Notes under the pieces: model-generated
Told to the model about the DNA's origin: nothing
The model's input: only the letters and a program-made list of their open reading frames with translations
Databases searched by the model: none
Position numbers and translations under genes: made by a program
Part shown: piece after piece, positions 29,388 to 37,712 of the stretch
How the letters are laid out: each line of letters starts with the position of its first letter
How positions within the stretch are numbered: the stretch's first letter is position 1
Source: CAZNXJ01 sp964577115
GTDB lineage: Bacteria > Planctomycetota > Planctomycetia > Pirellulales > Pirellulaceae
Reading direction: 5' to 3'
Length of the DNA stretch: 64,000 bases
Assembly (NCBI GenBank): GCA_964577115.1
Contig: CAZNXJ010000022.1
Span: 22,182 to 86,181, forward strand

Positions 29388-29481
29388 GAAGAAAAGGCGG
29401 AAGGATGTAGGATGAAGGCTGCGCCGGTACGCCGCGCGACGGGCCTTCATCCATCAGACTTCCGCCTTCCTGCTTTTCTTC
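29388..29481. repeat. Imperfect long inverted repeat (REP-like element or bidirectional terminator)
   Basis: The left arm, 29388-29419, begins three bases after the htrA stop codon. The right arm, 29443-29481, is its imperfect reverse complement. Shared blocks are GAAGAAAAG at the outer ends, CGGAAG in the middle and GGATGAAGGC at the inner ends; the right arm has a 7-base insertion and a few changes. The loop is 23 bases. The element is non-coding and could form a long hairpin in RNA from either direction, consistent with a shared terminator between convergent genes or a dispersed repeat. Confidence 0.6.
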
Positions 29482-29540
29482 AAGCGCCTGCGCCGCCTCG
29501 GTATCGCAGTCGCTCGTTCGTGTCCTCCTCCTTTTTCTTC

Positions 29541-29561
29541 ATCCTTCATCCTTCATCCTTC
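29541..29561. repeat. Three tandem ATCCTTC heptamers
   Basis: ATCCTTC occurs three times without spacing. On the minus strand it reads GAAGGAT repeats and includes the last codons and TGA stop (29553-29555) of the response-regulator gene. The same GGATGAAGG core occurs in the inverted repeat about 120 bases away, so the two belong together. Confidence 0.65.
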
Positions 29562-31001
29562 TCGCCGAACCGTTTTCTCGATGGAGACGTTCAGTTGCTG
29601 GAGGCGCGTGCGGAAGGTTGTGCGGGAGATGCCGAGCAGCTCGGCGGCCTTCGCCTGGTGTCCACCCACATGCCGTAGGACTTCCTCGTAAAAAATCCGC
29701 TCTACCGCGTCTCGCATTTTCTCATTCAGATTGCCTTCGCCCGACGCCAAAAGCTGCCGAGCATAGAGTCGCACACCTTCGAGTGGATCGTCTTTCAACG
29801 GTTGATCGGCGACTTCTGTAGCAACGGTACCCAGGTCTTCGGGCAGTGTGTCCGGCGTCAGCATGTCGGATGTCGAGTGGACGAGCGCATATTTCACGAC
29901 GCTCTCCAGCTCGCGCACATTCCCCGGCCACGCGTGGGCCCGCAGGCGATCCATGAACGATGGCGAGACGCCGCGAACTCTCTTACCAAGCTGCCGGCCA
30001 AAGCGCCGTGTAAAGTACTGGACCAGGTGCGGTAGGTCCTCGAGACGTTGGCGCAGCGGCGGCAGCCGGATCGTGAAGGTGTTCAGCCGGTAGAAAAGGT
30101 CCTGGCGAAATTCCTTTTCGGCGATGGCTTTCGTCAAGTCGCGGTTCGTCGCGGCAATGGTCCGCACATTCGTTTCGATCGTCTCGTTTCCGCCCACGCG
30201 CTCGAAACGTCCGTCCTGAAGCAGACGCAGCACTTTGGCCTGTGTCGCGGCGCTCATGTCACCAATCTCGTCGAGAAAGATCGTCCCGCCATCGGCCTGT
30301 TCAAACTTCCCAATGCGCCGCCGATCTGCTCCCGTAAAAGCGCCGCGTTCGTGTCCAAACAGTTCACTTTCGAGCAGCGTTTCAGGGATCGCGGCACAAT
30401 TGATCGCCAAAAATGGCCGATCGTGGCGGCGACTATGCTGGACAATCGCGCGGGCGACGAGTTCCTTTCCGGTGCCGCTCTCACCGAGTATCAAAACGTT
30501 GACGTCTTGCGGAGCGACGCGGCCGATCTCCTTGTACACTTCCTGCATTGCGGCGCTGCGTCCGATGATGCGGTCGACCTGGTCCGATTCGTCGTCTTCG
30601 GGTTCGGTTTGCTCGAACACCGCAGGAATGCGGCTAATGCGACTGTGCTCGAGGGCGTTCTCGACGGCTTTACGAAGTTCGCCGAGATCGTACGGCTTGA
30701 CGAAGTAATCGAACGCACCGCGTTTCATTGCCTCGATGGCGGTTTCCGCTGTCGCATGCGCGGTGATCAGAATGACGGGCAGCCGCGGATCGTCCTCGCG
30801 CATGATGCGGAACGCGTCGAGTCCCGACATGTCGGGCAGGCGCAAATCGAGAATGACAGCGTCGGGATGATCGTCTCGCACGCGCTGAATACCTTCTTTC
30901 GCAGTCGCCGCCGTCACGACGCGCAGACGGTCGGAACGAAAGCTCTTTTCGAGCGCATAACGTACGTTTCGTTCGTCGTCGACAATCAAGAGTGTCGGCA
31001 T
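29553..31001 (-). CDS. NtrC-family sigma-54-dependent response regulator
   Basis: A 482-residue activator. The receiver domain (1-120) has LLIVDD and phospho-acceptor Asp52 (ILDLRLPDMSG). The AAA+ domain (about 150-380) has Walker A GESGTGKE, the sigma-54 contact loop GAFTGA and Walker B GGTIFLDEIGDM. The C-terminal Fis-type helix-turn-helix is AAELLGISRTTFRTRLQQL. It activates transcription by sigma-54 RNA polymerase on phosphorylation. The start at 31001 removes an unrelated upstream extension. Its partner histidine kinase gene ends 83 bases upstream. Targets are unknown; a sigma-54-like motif sits before the convergent htrA gene. Confidence 0.93.
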   Translation of the reverse strand: MPTLLIVDDERNVRYALEKSFRSDRLRVVTAATAKEGIQRVRDDHPDAVILDLRLPDMSGLDAFRIMREDDPRLPVILITAHATAETAIEAMKRGAFDYFVKPYDLGELRKAVENALEHSRISRIPAVFEQTEPEDDESDQVDRIIGRSAAMQEVYKEIGRVAPQDVNVLILGESGTGKELVARAIVQHSRRHDRPFLAINCAAIPETLLESELFGHERGAFTGADRRRIGKFEQADGGTIFLDEIGDMSAATQAKVLRLLQDGRFERVGGNETIETNVRTIAATNRDLTKAIAEKEFRQDLFYRLNTFTIRLPPLRQRLEDLPHLVQYFTRRFGRQLGKRVRGVSPSFMDRLRAHAWPGNVRELESVVKYALVHSTSDMLTPDTLPEDLGTVATEVADQPLKDDPLEGVRLYARQLLASGEGNLNEKMRDAVERIFYEEVLRHVGGHQAKAAELLGISRTTFRTRLQQLNVSIEKTVRREG

Positions 31002-31083
31002 CAGTGGATCTTCAGAAAGAATTGTGCAAACGCGCGGCTGCGCAATGGTTCGCCAGAGAAAGCATCGTGGTCTCCGCAGCCCA

Positions 31084-32604
31084 TCAACCCTCACGCTCGA
31101 CTCGGGGTACTGCCGCTGACGAATTGTTCGCGACGGGCAGCCAGATGGTGAAGACCGCACCGCCCTCGCGAGCAGTTTGGGCCGTGATATTTCCGCCGTG
31201 GTTTTCAATGATACGACGGCAAATGGCGAGGCCTAACCCTGTCCCGGCCTCTTTTGTGCTGATGAACGGTTCAAAGATGCGCTCGCCGAGTTCGTCGGGC
31301 AAACCGGGGCCATCGTCGGAAACTTGGATGAGGAGGCCTTCGTGGGCTGTTTCGGAAGGATCGGGCGCGCGGCGAGCGCGCACGATGATGGTTCCGCCCT
31401 CGCCCAAGGCGTCCATCGCGTTCAGCACGAGGTTCAATAGGACCTGACGAAGCTGCTCGGGATCGGCCTCCAGCGGCGGAAGGTTCGGATCGATTTCACG
31501 CTGTAGCGCGATCCCTTGCTGCGCGGCCCGTGGCGTGACGAGCGGCAATGTATGCTCGATGACGTCCGCAAGGGCCACCATGCGGCGCTGGAGAGCCGGA
31601 GGCCGAGCGAAATCCAGGAACGTCTGAATCGTTTCGCTCAGCCGCTCCATTTCTTCTTCGAGAATGGCCAGGTCCTGTTCGTCGAGCGTGCGCTGGTTCT
31701 CGCTTTGGCGTGCGGCTTGTACCAGCGTCTTCATCGCGGTCAGAGGATTACGAAGCTCATGCGCCAGGCCGGCGGCAAGCCGTCCGGTGGCCGCAAGCTG
31801 CTCGGCGCGCAGACTCTCGCGCTGCGCTGCCTGGAGCCGCTCGACCACCGTGCCTACTCGGTCGGCCAGCGAACCGAGCGTGGCGCGAAGCTGCTCATGA
31901 TTGGTCGAAGCACTAACGCGTACCGGTCCGACCACTTCGTCCAGCTTTCCGGCCGCGTCGTGCACCGGCACCGACAGCTCGACGATCGATTGCTGAAGGA
32001 CCCGTGACACTCCGTATCCGCCCAGCACCCCGGCGCCGGCTCCGCCGAGCCCGAGGAGGCATAGGGCGATCCCGATCCGGTTCGCATTCAGTTGTGTCTG
32101 CTGGCTGACTCGCAGCAAACGCTGCTCGTTGATTTGCCGATAGGCGTCGGCCTCCTCAATCGCGGCCGGCAAGACTTCACGCACCAGGCGGATTGCTTCC
32201 TCGCGCCGAGCGCTTCCTTCGAGCGCTCGCCCGATTACAAGCTGCGCCCGAAAGCCTTGTAACACTTCGCGCACGCGAGCGATCCGATTCTGGCCTTGCA
32301 GCGTGGGCTCCAGAAGCTCGGCCTGCTCCAGCCGCTGATCCGCGAGCGCGGAAAAACCGAGCGCCGAGCGAAGCGCCTGTTCGGAACCGGTCAAAATGTG
32401 CTGCGTCAGCTCCCAGCGTGTGTACCACAAGGCGTGCTCCAACTCGCTCGCCACGCCCGCACTCGCCAGATACTGCCGCAGTTGCTGCGACGAATTCAGG
32501 TACAGCCGGTGGATGTACCACGCACTGACGCCCCCGAACGCCAGCAGCAGAACACTGAGCCCGACGATCGGAACGATCAACCGCACCAACAACCGGGAAG
32601 CCAT
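31084..32604 (-). CDS. Membrane sensor histidine kinase
   Basis: A 506-residue protein. Two membrane segments (about 8-30 and 177-200) enclose a 145-residue helical extracytoplasmic sensor. A short coiled-coil linker leads to the dimerisation domain with His282 (AAGLAHELRNPLTAMK) and a HATPase_c domain: N box LLNLVLNAMDALGEGG, G1 VSDDGPGLPDE, G2 GTGLGLAICRRI. This is the NtrB-like partner of the downstream NtrC-type regulator. A DUF6807 gene lies 52 bases upstream on the same strand and may be co-transcribed. The Shine-Dalgarno at 32604 is weak. Confidence 0.9.
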   Translation of the reverse strand: MASRLLVRLIVPIVGLSVLLLAFGGVSAWYIHRLYLNSSQQLRQYLASAGVASELEHALWYTRWELTQHILTGSEQALRSALGFSALADQRLEQAELLEPTLQGQNRIARVREVLQGFRAQLVIGRALEGSARREEAIRLVREVLPAAIEEADAYRQINEQRLLRVSQQTQLNANRIGIALCLLGLGGAGAGVLGGYGVSRVLQQSIVELSVPVHDAAGKLDEVVGPVRVSASTNHEQLRATLGSLADRVGTVVERLQAAQRESLRAEQLAATGRLAAGLAHELRNPLTAMKTLVQAARQSENQRTLDEQDLAILEEEMERLSETIQTFLDFARPPALQRRMVALADVIEHTLPLVTPRAAQQGIALQREIDPNLPPLEADPEQLRQVLLNLVLNAMDALGEGGTIIVRARRAPDPSETAHEGLLIQVSDDGPGLPDELGERIFEPFISTKEAGTGLGLAICRRIIENHGGNITAQTAREGGAVFTIWLPVANNSSAAVPRVEREG

Positions 32605-32656
32605 GCGAAGTGTTTAAGTGGAAGTGAGAAGCAAAGTCGCCGAGGAGGGTAAACGC

Positions 32657-33610
32657 CTACTTATTGGCTCCCCAAACGTCTCGGTAAACGCGGGACGGAT
32701 CGAAACGGTCGGCGGAGGAAACATCATAGTAGAGCACCTGATAGTGCAGGCGAAGCGGCTCGTTCGGCCCGAGCGCCACGGTTTGCTTCGGCTCGCTCAT
32801 CGCCCGCAGGAATGGGTTCAGCACCATGACGCCATAGTCGCGGCAGTGCGCCCAGCAGCGGCGAGGATTGTTCGGGCTGGGCATCACGAGCGCGCCGAGT
32901 CGGCGGTTATTGACCTCGCCGGAGTAGTCGAGCCAATCGGTGGATTTGCCCCACACGTCGTGTTCGTTCGTCCGCCCTTCGCTGTTGGTAATCGTACCAC
33001 TCCCACCCGCTACGCGAAGGCCGCTCTGCATCCGCACGCCCAGCCCCATCTCCTCCTGCAATCCAAACGTCAGCGCTCCGTCCACGGGCCTCAGTTCAAA
33101 TTGCACGTTCACCAGTAACCCATCCGGCCGGATCACGAACTGATAACGCGAGTGTTCGCGTGCGATGACGTGCTGCGAGTTGCTGTCCAGCCAATCATTG
33201 TCGACCGTGAAGAAGGCGCGAGCGTTGTTACTCTGCGGTGCGTCCGAGAATCCTTTGTGCCGTACGGGAGCTTGTAAACGCCAGTAGTCGTGGCCGTTGA
33301 CATCGCCGAAGCTGAGCCACAATCCGGCGTGGATCCACGCGTGATCCTGGTCATCCTCGGCGGTCGGCGGAAACTCACGCGTGATTCGCTGGCCGCTCGG
33401 CGTAAACACATTGACCAGCGCAGGACGCGGCATTTCGGGATGGCGATACAGGTACGTGGCCACGGGCTGTTCACCCGCATAAAGGACCAGCTGCCCATCG
33501 CGCGGCGCGTCGAAGCGAAGATCGACCTCTTGGGCCGAGGCTGACGCAAGCCATGCGCAGAGCAGGACCGCGATGAAGCTGCTTCGCAGTGTCGCACCAA
33601 CGTGGTTCAT
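32657..33610 (-). CDS. Exported DUF6807 / PmoA-like family protein
   Basis: A 317-residue protein with a signal peptide (about 7-25, ending SASAQ). The body is beta-rich with the family elements RPALVNVFTPSGQRITREFP, DHAWIHAGLWLSFGDVNGHDYW and WLDYSGEVNNRRLGALVM. It resembles planctomycete proteins annotated 'PmoA family' (DUF6807/PF14100); despite the name there is no evidence for methane oxidation, and no PmoB or PmoC gene is nearby. The start at 33610 is chosen for the signal peptide. Its function is unknown; similar proteins often sit in carbohydrate-utilisation gene sets. Confidence 0.8.
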   Translation of the reverse strand: MNHVGATLRSSFIAVLLCAWLASASAQEVDLRFDAPRDGQLVLYAGEQPVATYLYRHPEMPRPALVNVFTPSGQRITREFPPTAEDDQDHAWIHAGLWLSFGDVNGHDYWRLQAPVRHKGFSDAPQSNNARAFFTVDNDWLDSNSQHVIAREHSRYQFVIRPDGLLVNVQFELRPVDGALTFGLQEEMGLGVRMQSGLRVAGGSGTITNSEGRTNEHDVWGKSTDWLDYSGEVNNRRLGALVMPSPNNPRRCWAHCRDYGVMVLNPFLRAMSEPKQTVALGPNEPLRLHYQVLYYDVSSADRFDPSRVYRDVWGANK

Positions 33611-33833
33611 GATAAGGACTCGCTGATGAGGCCGGTGACGGAACCGTTTGCGAACAACGTACGAGGAACGAGTCGCGTCGATGAATAGAGTCGCCACGGG
33701 GCTGTAGATCTATATGACGGCGCTACGGGAGTGTTCGGCCCCGGCGTGCGGAAAAATCTTCTTCTCGTATGCATACGCTTGTACTTCCGCGCCGCCCGTC
33801 GGTACGCTGTAGCCAACCCGGCGGAGGCATGGC

Positions 33834-35234
33834 ATGTTCACGCGGCGAAATCTTTTCCAGTACGGTAGCTCGATGCTCGCCGGGCTGACGCTGCCCGGAT
33901 TCCTGCGCGCGTCCGCGGCGGCCGAGTCGTCCGCCACGACGGTGCCGTACGCGTCACGGCTGCGAGCCTGCATCATTGTGTTTTACTATGGCGGCCCGAG
34001 CCATCTCGACACGTACGATATGAAGCCGGAAGCACCGGCCGAAGTGCGTGGCGAGTTTCGGCCGCTTGCGACCAGTGTGCCGGGACTGCATGTGTGCGAG
34101 CACCTGCCGCATATGTCGAAGCTGATGCACAAGGTCGCGCTGATTCGCAGCCTGCATCACACAAACCGCTTGCACGATTCGGCGTCGACCGAAACGCTAA
34201 CCGGCCGGCAGGCGCCGACGGGCGACCGCGAAGAGTTTGCTCCCATCGAACAATTCTTCCCGAGCTACGGGGCGGCGCTAAGCTACGCATGGCGCGAACT
34301 TGATTTGGACGTTCCTTTCGCGTCGCTGCCGTACATCTTTCACAACGTCATCGACGTGCCGTGCCAGGGAGGCGGATTTCTCGGACGAGCCTACGACCCG
34401 CTGCGCATCGAGGTGGATCCGATGAGCGGTGAATACCGCGCGGGTGCATTCGAGCGACGTCCACAGCTCGGCCGCGACCGCATGCAAGCACGCCGCGAGC
34501 TACTTGCTACATTCGACTCGGGACCGTCCGGGCTCGGTTCCCCGCTCGCGACGCAGCAGATCCGCCGTTACTACGACAAGGCGCTGCGACTGATATCGTC
34601 GCCACGACTACACGCGGCAGTGAACCTGTCGCAAGAGAGCCAGGCGACTCGGGAACGCTATGGTGTTTATGAACCATGTCTTCAGGCAACCGGACCGAAC
34701 GCAGCCGAAACCGCGTATGCCCGTCACATGCGCGGGCAGAATTTGCTGCTTGCGCGGCGCCTCCTCGAAGCTGGCGTACCATTTGTCAACGTGTATGACT
34801 TTCGGCAGCAAGGTGCGAACTGGGATGCCCATCTGCATTGCTTTCAGCAGCACAAAGACATTCTGCTACCCCAGGCCGATCGGGCACTATCCGCGCTGAT
34901 TGAGGATCTCGACGAGCGAGGATTGCTCGACACGACGCTCGTCGTGGCCCTCGGCGAATTCGGGCGTACTCCGCAGATCAACAGCAATGCCGGCCGCGAT
35001 CACTGGCCTGATTGCTACTGTGCGGTGCTGGCTGGCGGCGGCGTCAAAGGCGGCTACGTCCACGGTGCGAGCGATGCGATTGGTGCCTATCCCGCCCTCG
35101 ATCCTGTTACGCCCGCGGACCTGGCCGCGACGATCTATTGGCGATTCGGTATCGACCCGGCAACGCTCATCTACGATCCGACCGGGCGGCCGTTCAAGTT
35201 GTCGGACGGGAAACCGATCACCGAGCTGTTCTGA
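33834..35234 (+). CDS. DUF1501 (sulfatase-fold) protein, third copy
   Basis: A 466-residue DUF1501 protein with leader MFTRRNLFQYGSSMLAGLTL, a twin-arginine-like signal. Core features are IVFYYGGPSHLDTYDMKPEAPAE, GLHVCEHLPHMSKLMHKVALIRSLHH, NWDAHLHCFQQHKD and TLVVALGEFGRTPQINSNAGRDHWPDC. GGAGG lies 6 bases before the start. It is divergent from the DUF6807 gene (223-base gap) and convergent with truD. It is more distant from the two copies at 18.7-21.7 kb than recent duplication would give. Confidence 0.88.
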   Translation: MFTRRNLFQYGSSMLAGLTLPGFLRASAAAESSATTVPYASRLRACIIVFYYGGPSHLDTYDMKPEAPAEVRGEFRPLATSVPGLHVCEHLPHMSKLMHKVALIRSLHHTNRLHDSASTETLTGRQAPTGDREEFAPIEQFFPSYGAALSYAWRELDLDVPFASLPYIFHNVIDVPCQGGGFLGRAYDPLRIEVDPMSGEYRAGAFERRPQLGRDRMQARRELLATFDSGPSGLGSPLATQQIRRYYDKALRLISSPRLHAAVNLSQESQATRERYGVYEPCLQATGPNAAETAYARHMRGQNLLLARRLLEAGVPFVNVYDFRQQGANWDAHLHCFQQHKDILLPQADRALSALIEDLDERGLLDTTLVVALGEFGRTPQINSNAGRDHWPDCYCAVLAGGGVKGGYVHGASDAIGAYPALDPVTPADLAATIYWRFGIDPATLIYDPTGRPFKLSDGKPITELF

Positions 35235-35277
35235 AACGGAGCAGTAAACGACGACCGCAGCCGTGCGAGTGGCTTGC

Positions 35278-36450
35278 TTAGGTGCGCCGCGTGTGCCCCA
35301 GTTCGATCGCCTTCACGATCATTGTGGCGTACGCACCGCGCGGCAGCTCGAATTGAAGTTCGAGTTTCTGCCGTCCCCGGTAGAGTTCGTCGTTGTCCGT
35401 CGTGTGTGCGAGGTGCTCGGGAATCAGCACAGCATCCCGCCAACCTTTCGAAAAGAAACTGTCGCGCGGGTACTTGATGCGGATTTCGCGCAGTGTGAGC
35501 CCGCGCTTTGCGAGACTCTGCTCGACCAAAGCGCGCACTGGTCCTGGCTCGAGTTTGAGCCGAGCACTCGGTAGCGGCAATCGTGTCGCGCGGAGTTGCT
35601 GAGCCGCGCCGGACGAAAGGTCTCGATAGAAAGGCAGGTTGCCCATGCGAAACGTCCTGAGAGTCAGATTTTCGGGGCACACTTGTTCCAGCCAATCGGC
35701 CAGCATCCCGTTCCAGAGCGCGCTTTGAAAAGCGGCGACATAGATGCTGCGGAGGTCCACGCGGATGCGCGCGATAGCGCCGCGGAAATTCGTGGGATGA
35801 TCACAGAGATACGTCACGATGCTGCGGCGGTGGGACCGGCTGAGCAGTTGCTTGAGCTTGTGCCAATCTCCCCAGTGTTCGCGTAGCAGCCGTTTCTCTT
35901 CCCGCTCTTCCGCCTGATCCGATGGCGTGGGATCGGCTAGCGCGAGCCACACGGCACGCTCGTAGTCACCCAGGATCCAGGGCCGCGCGATGAACTCGCC
36001 CGATTCGCCCAGCGAACCAAATCGTTGGTCGTCGAAATAGTTGGGCACCCCCGCGTCGGGAAGCGATCGCAGTACTTTGACCGCCTGTTCGATGTGTTCT
36101 TTGCTGAGCGATCGCAACGTGATCTTGAAGCGATTCGCGCGGATGTCGCCCGCCGTGTATGCTCGGTCGGCCCGTCCCAGATACTCCAACTGAAAATGCG
36201 TGTGTTGGAGTCCCTTTGCCGGGCCATGCTGGATTGTCAGGTACTGGATCGTGTCGGCGTGGCGGTCCTTGAGCCCTCCGTAGCCGACCCGCCAACGCTC
36301 GATCCTCCACCGCCGCAATATCGCTTCGATGGCTTCCGGAGTCCCCAGGCCTTGCTTGTGCAGCCGGTAGAACGCGAAGACACCACGACCGAGCGGGAAA
36401 TTGGTGAGTTCTTCGACTTGAAAATCTTCCGGCTGGCGTTTCAGTTTCAT
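35278..36450 (-). CDS. truD: tRNA pseudouridine(13) synthase
   Basis: A 390-residue TruD family enzyme, which converts U13 of tRNA(Glu) to pseudouridine. The N-terminal KRQPEDFQVEEL motif and the catalytic Asp62 in GGLKDRHADT are diagnostic. The TruD insertion domain (about 150-300) and the C-terminal YPRDSFFSKGWRDAVLIPEHL are present. The start at 36450 gives MKLKRQPEDF; an in-frame TTG six bases upstream is an alternative. It is convergent with the DUF1501 gene and divergent from the ThuA-like gene. Confidence 0.9.
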   Translation of the reverse strand: MKLKRQPEDFQVEELTNFPLGRGVFAFYRLHKQGLGTPEAIEAILRRWRIERWRVGYGGLKDRHADTIQYLTIQHGPAKGLQHTHFQLEYLGRADRAYTAGDIRANRFKITLRSLSKEHIEQAVKVLRSLPDAGVPNYFDDQRFGSLGESGEFIARPWILGDYERAVWLALADPTPSDQAEEREEKRLLREHWGDWHKLKQLLSRSHRRSIVTYLCDHPTNFRGAIARIRVDLRSIYVAAFQSALWNGMLADWLEQVCPENLTLRTFRMGNLPFYRDLSSGAAQQLRATRLPLPSARLKLEPGPVRALVEQSLAKRGLTLREIRIKYPRDSFFSKGWRDAVLIPEHLAHTTDNDELYRGRQKLELQFELPRGAYATMIVKAIELGHTRRT

Positions 36451-36606
36451 GAGCAAGCGCCGTGGCAGTTGGCGAGCCGTCTGGGGGACGTCGGCAAGGA
36501 TGGAGTGAAGGGTTAGCGCGGCGAGCGCGCCGAGCTACGATTGTTCGTGAATTTAATGGTCATACGCCGTCAGCCTTGCTCTGCACTAACATTGAGGGGA
36601 TTTGCC

Positions 36607-37614
36607 GTGCTCGCGAAGCGACATCTAGCCGGGGCCTTGGGATGGTTCGGGATCCTCGTCACGTCACTCTCGGCCGCCGAGCCATGGGTGGTTTTCGAGG
36701 GAGAGAGCGGACCGGGCAAGGGCAAACACATTGTTCTCGTCAGCGGGGACGAGGAGTATCGCTCGGAAGAAGCATTGCCGCAATTGGCCAAAATTCTGGC
36801 TAAACACCACGGCTTCACTTGCACCGTTCTGTTCGCCATCGATCCGAAAACGGGCGAAATCAATCCCACGGTACGCAACAACATCCCCGGACTCGAAAAG
36901 CTCAAAACGGCGGATCTCCTGATTCTGTTCACGCGCTTCCGCAATCTTCCTGACGAGCAGATGGAGCATCTCGTCGCATACATTGAATCGGGACGGCCCA
37001 TCGTCGCGCTACGTACAGCGACCCATGCGTTCGACATGCCAGAGGGCAAGTACGCGAAGTATTCGTGGCAAAGCACGGAATGGGAAGGTGGCTTCGGCCG
37101 CCAGGTACTCGGCGAAACTTGGATCAACCATCACGGGCACCATGGCAAGCAAAGCACGCGCGGTGTCATTGCCGAAGGCCAGGAAGAGCATCCCATCGTA
37201 CGCGGCATCGAGCCCGGCAGTATCTGGGGCCCAACGGACGTGTACGGTGTTCGGCTGCCGTTGCCCGGCGACAGCCAGCCACTCGTGATGGGACAGGTCT
37301 TGGAAGGTATGCGGCCGGATGACAAGCCGGTCCAAGGCAAGCAGAACGATCCGATGATGCCGATTGCCTGGACGAAGACGTACAAGACGCAGAGCGGCGC
37401 TACGGCTCGCGTATTCACCACCACGATGGGGGCTTCGCAGGACCTGGCCAGCGAGGGTCTGCGGCGATTGCTGGTCAACGCGAGCTACTGGGCACTCGGT
37501 ATGGAGGAGCAGATCCCCGCCAAGAGCGACGTGACCATTGTGGGCACGTACGAGCCCTCGCCGTTCGCGTTCGATGGGCATCGGCGTGGTGTGAAGCCGG
37601 CGGACCTGAAGTAG
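36607..37614 (+). CDS. Exported ThuA-like (trehalose-utilisation family) protein
   Basis: A 335-residue protein of the ThuA-like glutamine-amidotransferase-fold family. A GTG start at 36607 is preferred because GAGGGG lies 7 bases upstream and the resulting N-terminus is a good signal peptide (about 5-20, ending SLSA). Features are IVLVSGDEEYRSEEALP, LLILFTRFRNLPDEQMEHLVAYIESGRPIVALRTATHAFD, then EETHPI-like EEHPIVRGI and FTTTMGASQDL. The class I amidotransferase Cys nucleophile is not present. The family is common in planctomycetes and thought to act on carbohydrates; its activity here is unknown. Confidence 0.82.
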   Translation: MLAKRHLAGALGWFGILVTSLSAAEPWVVFEGESGPGKGKHIVLVSGDEEYRSEEALPQLAKILAKHHGFTCTVLFAIDPKTGEINPTVRNNIPGLEKLKTADLLILFTRFRNLPDEQMEHLVAYIESGRPIVALRTATHAFDMPEGKYAKYSWQSTEWEGGFGRQVLGETWINHHGHHGKQSTRGVIAEGQEEHPIVRGIEPGSIWGPTDVYGVRLPLPGDSQPLVMGQVLEGMRPDDKPVQGKQNDPMMPIAWTKTYKTQSGATARVFTTTMGASQDLASEGLRRLLVNASYWALGMEEQIPAKSDVTIVGTYEPSPFAFDGHRRGVKPADLK

Positions 37615-37712
37615 GCATTACCTCGCCACGGGTGAGTATCGAGTTTGAAGTGGCGCCGTTAGGTTGCCGTGATGCACGCCGATGCGGTGGTGCTGCGTCA
37701 CCTCGCGAGCGT

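Noticed and set aside
30048..31151. A 367-codon plus-strand frame opposite the NtrC-type regulator
   Set aside because: The minus strand has unmistakable receiver, AAA+ and Fis domains; the plus-strand product has none.
32657..33610. Reading the PmoA-like family name as methane oxidation
   Set aside because: The protein is exported and beta-rich with no membrane helices or PmoB/PmoC neighbours; the family name is misleading.
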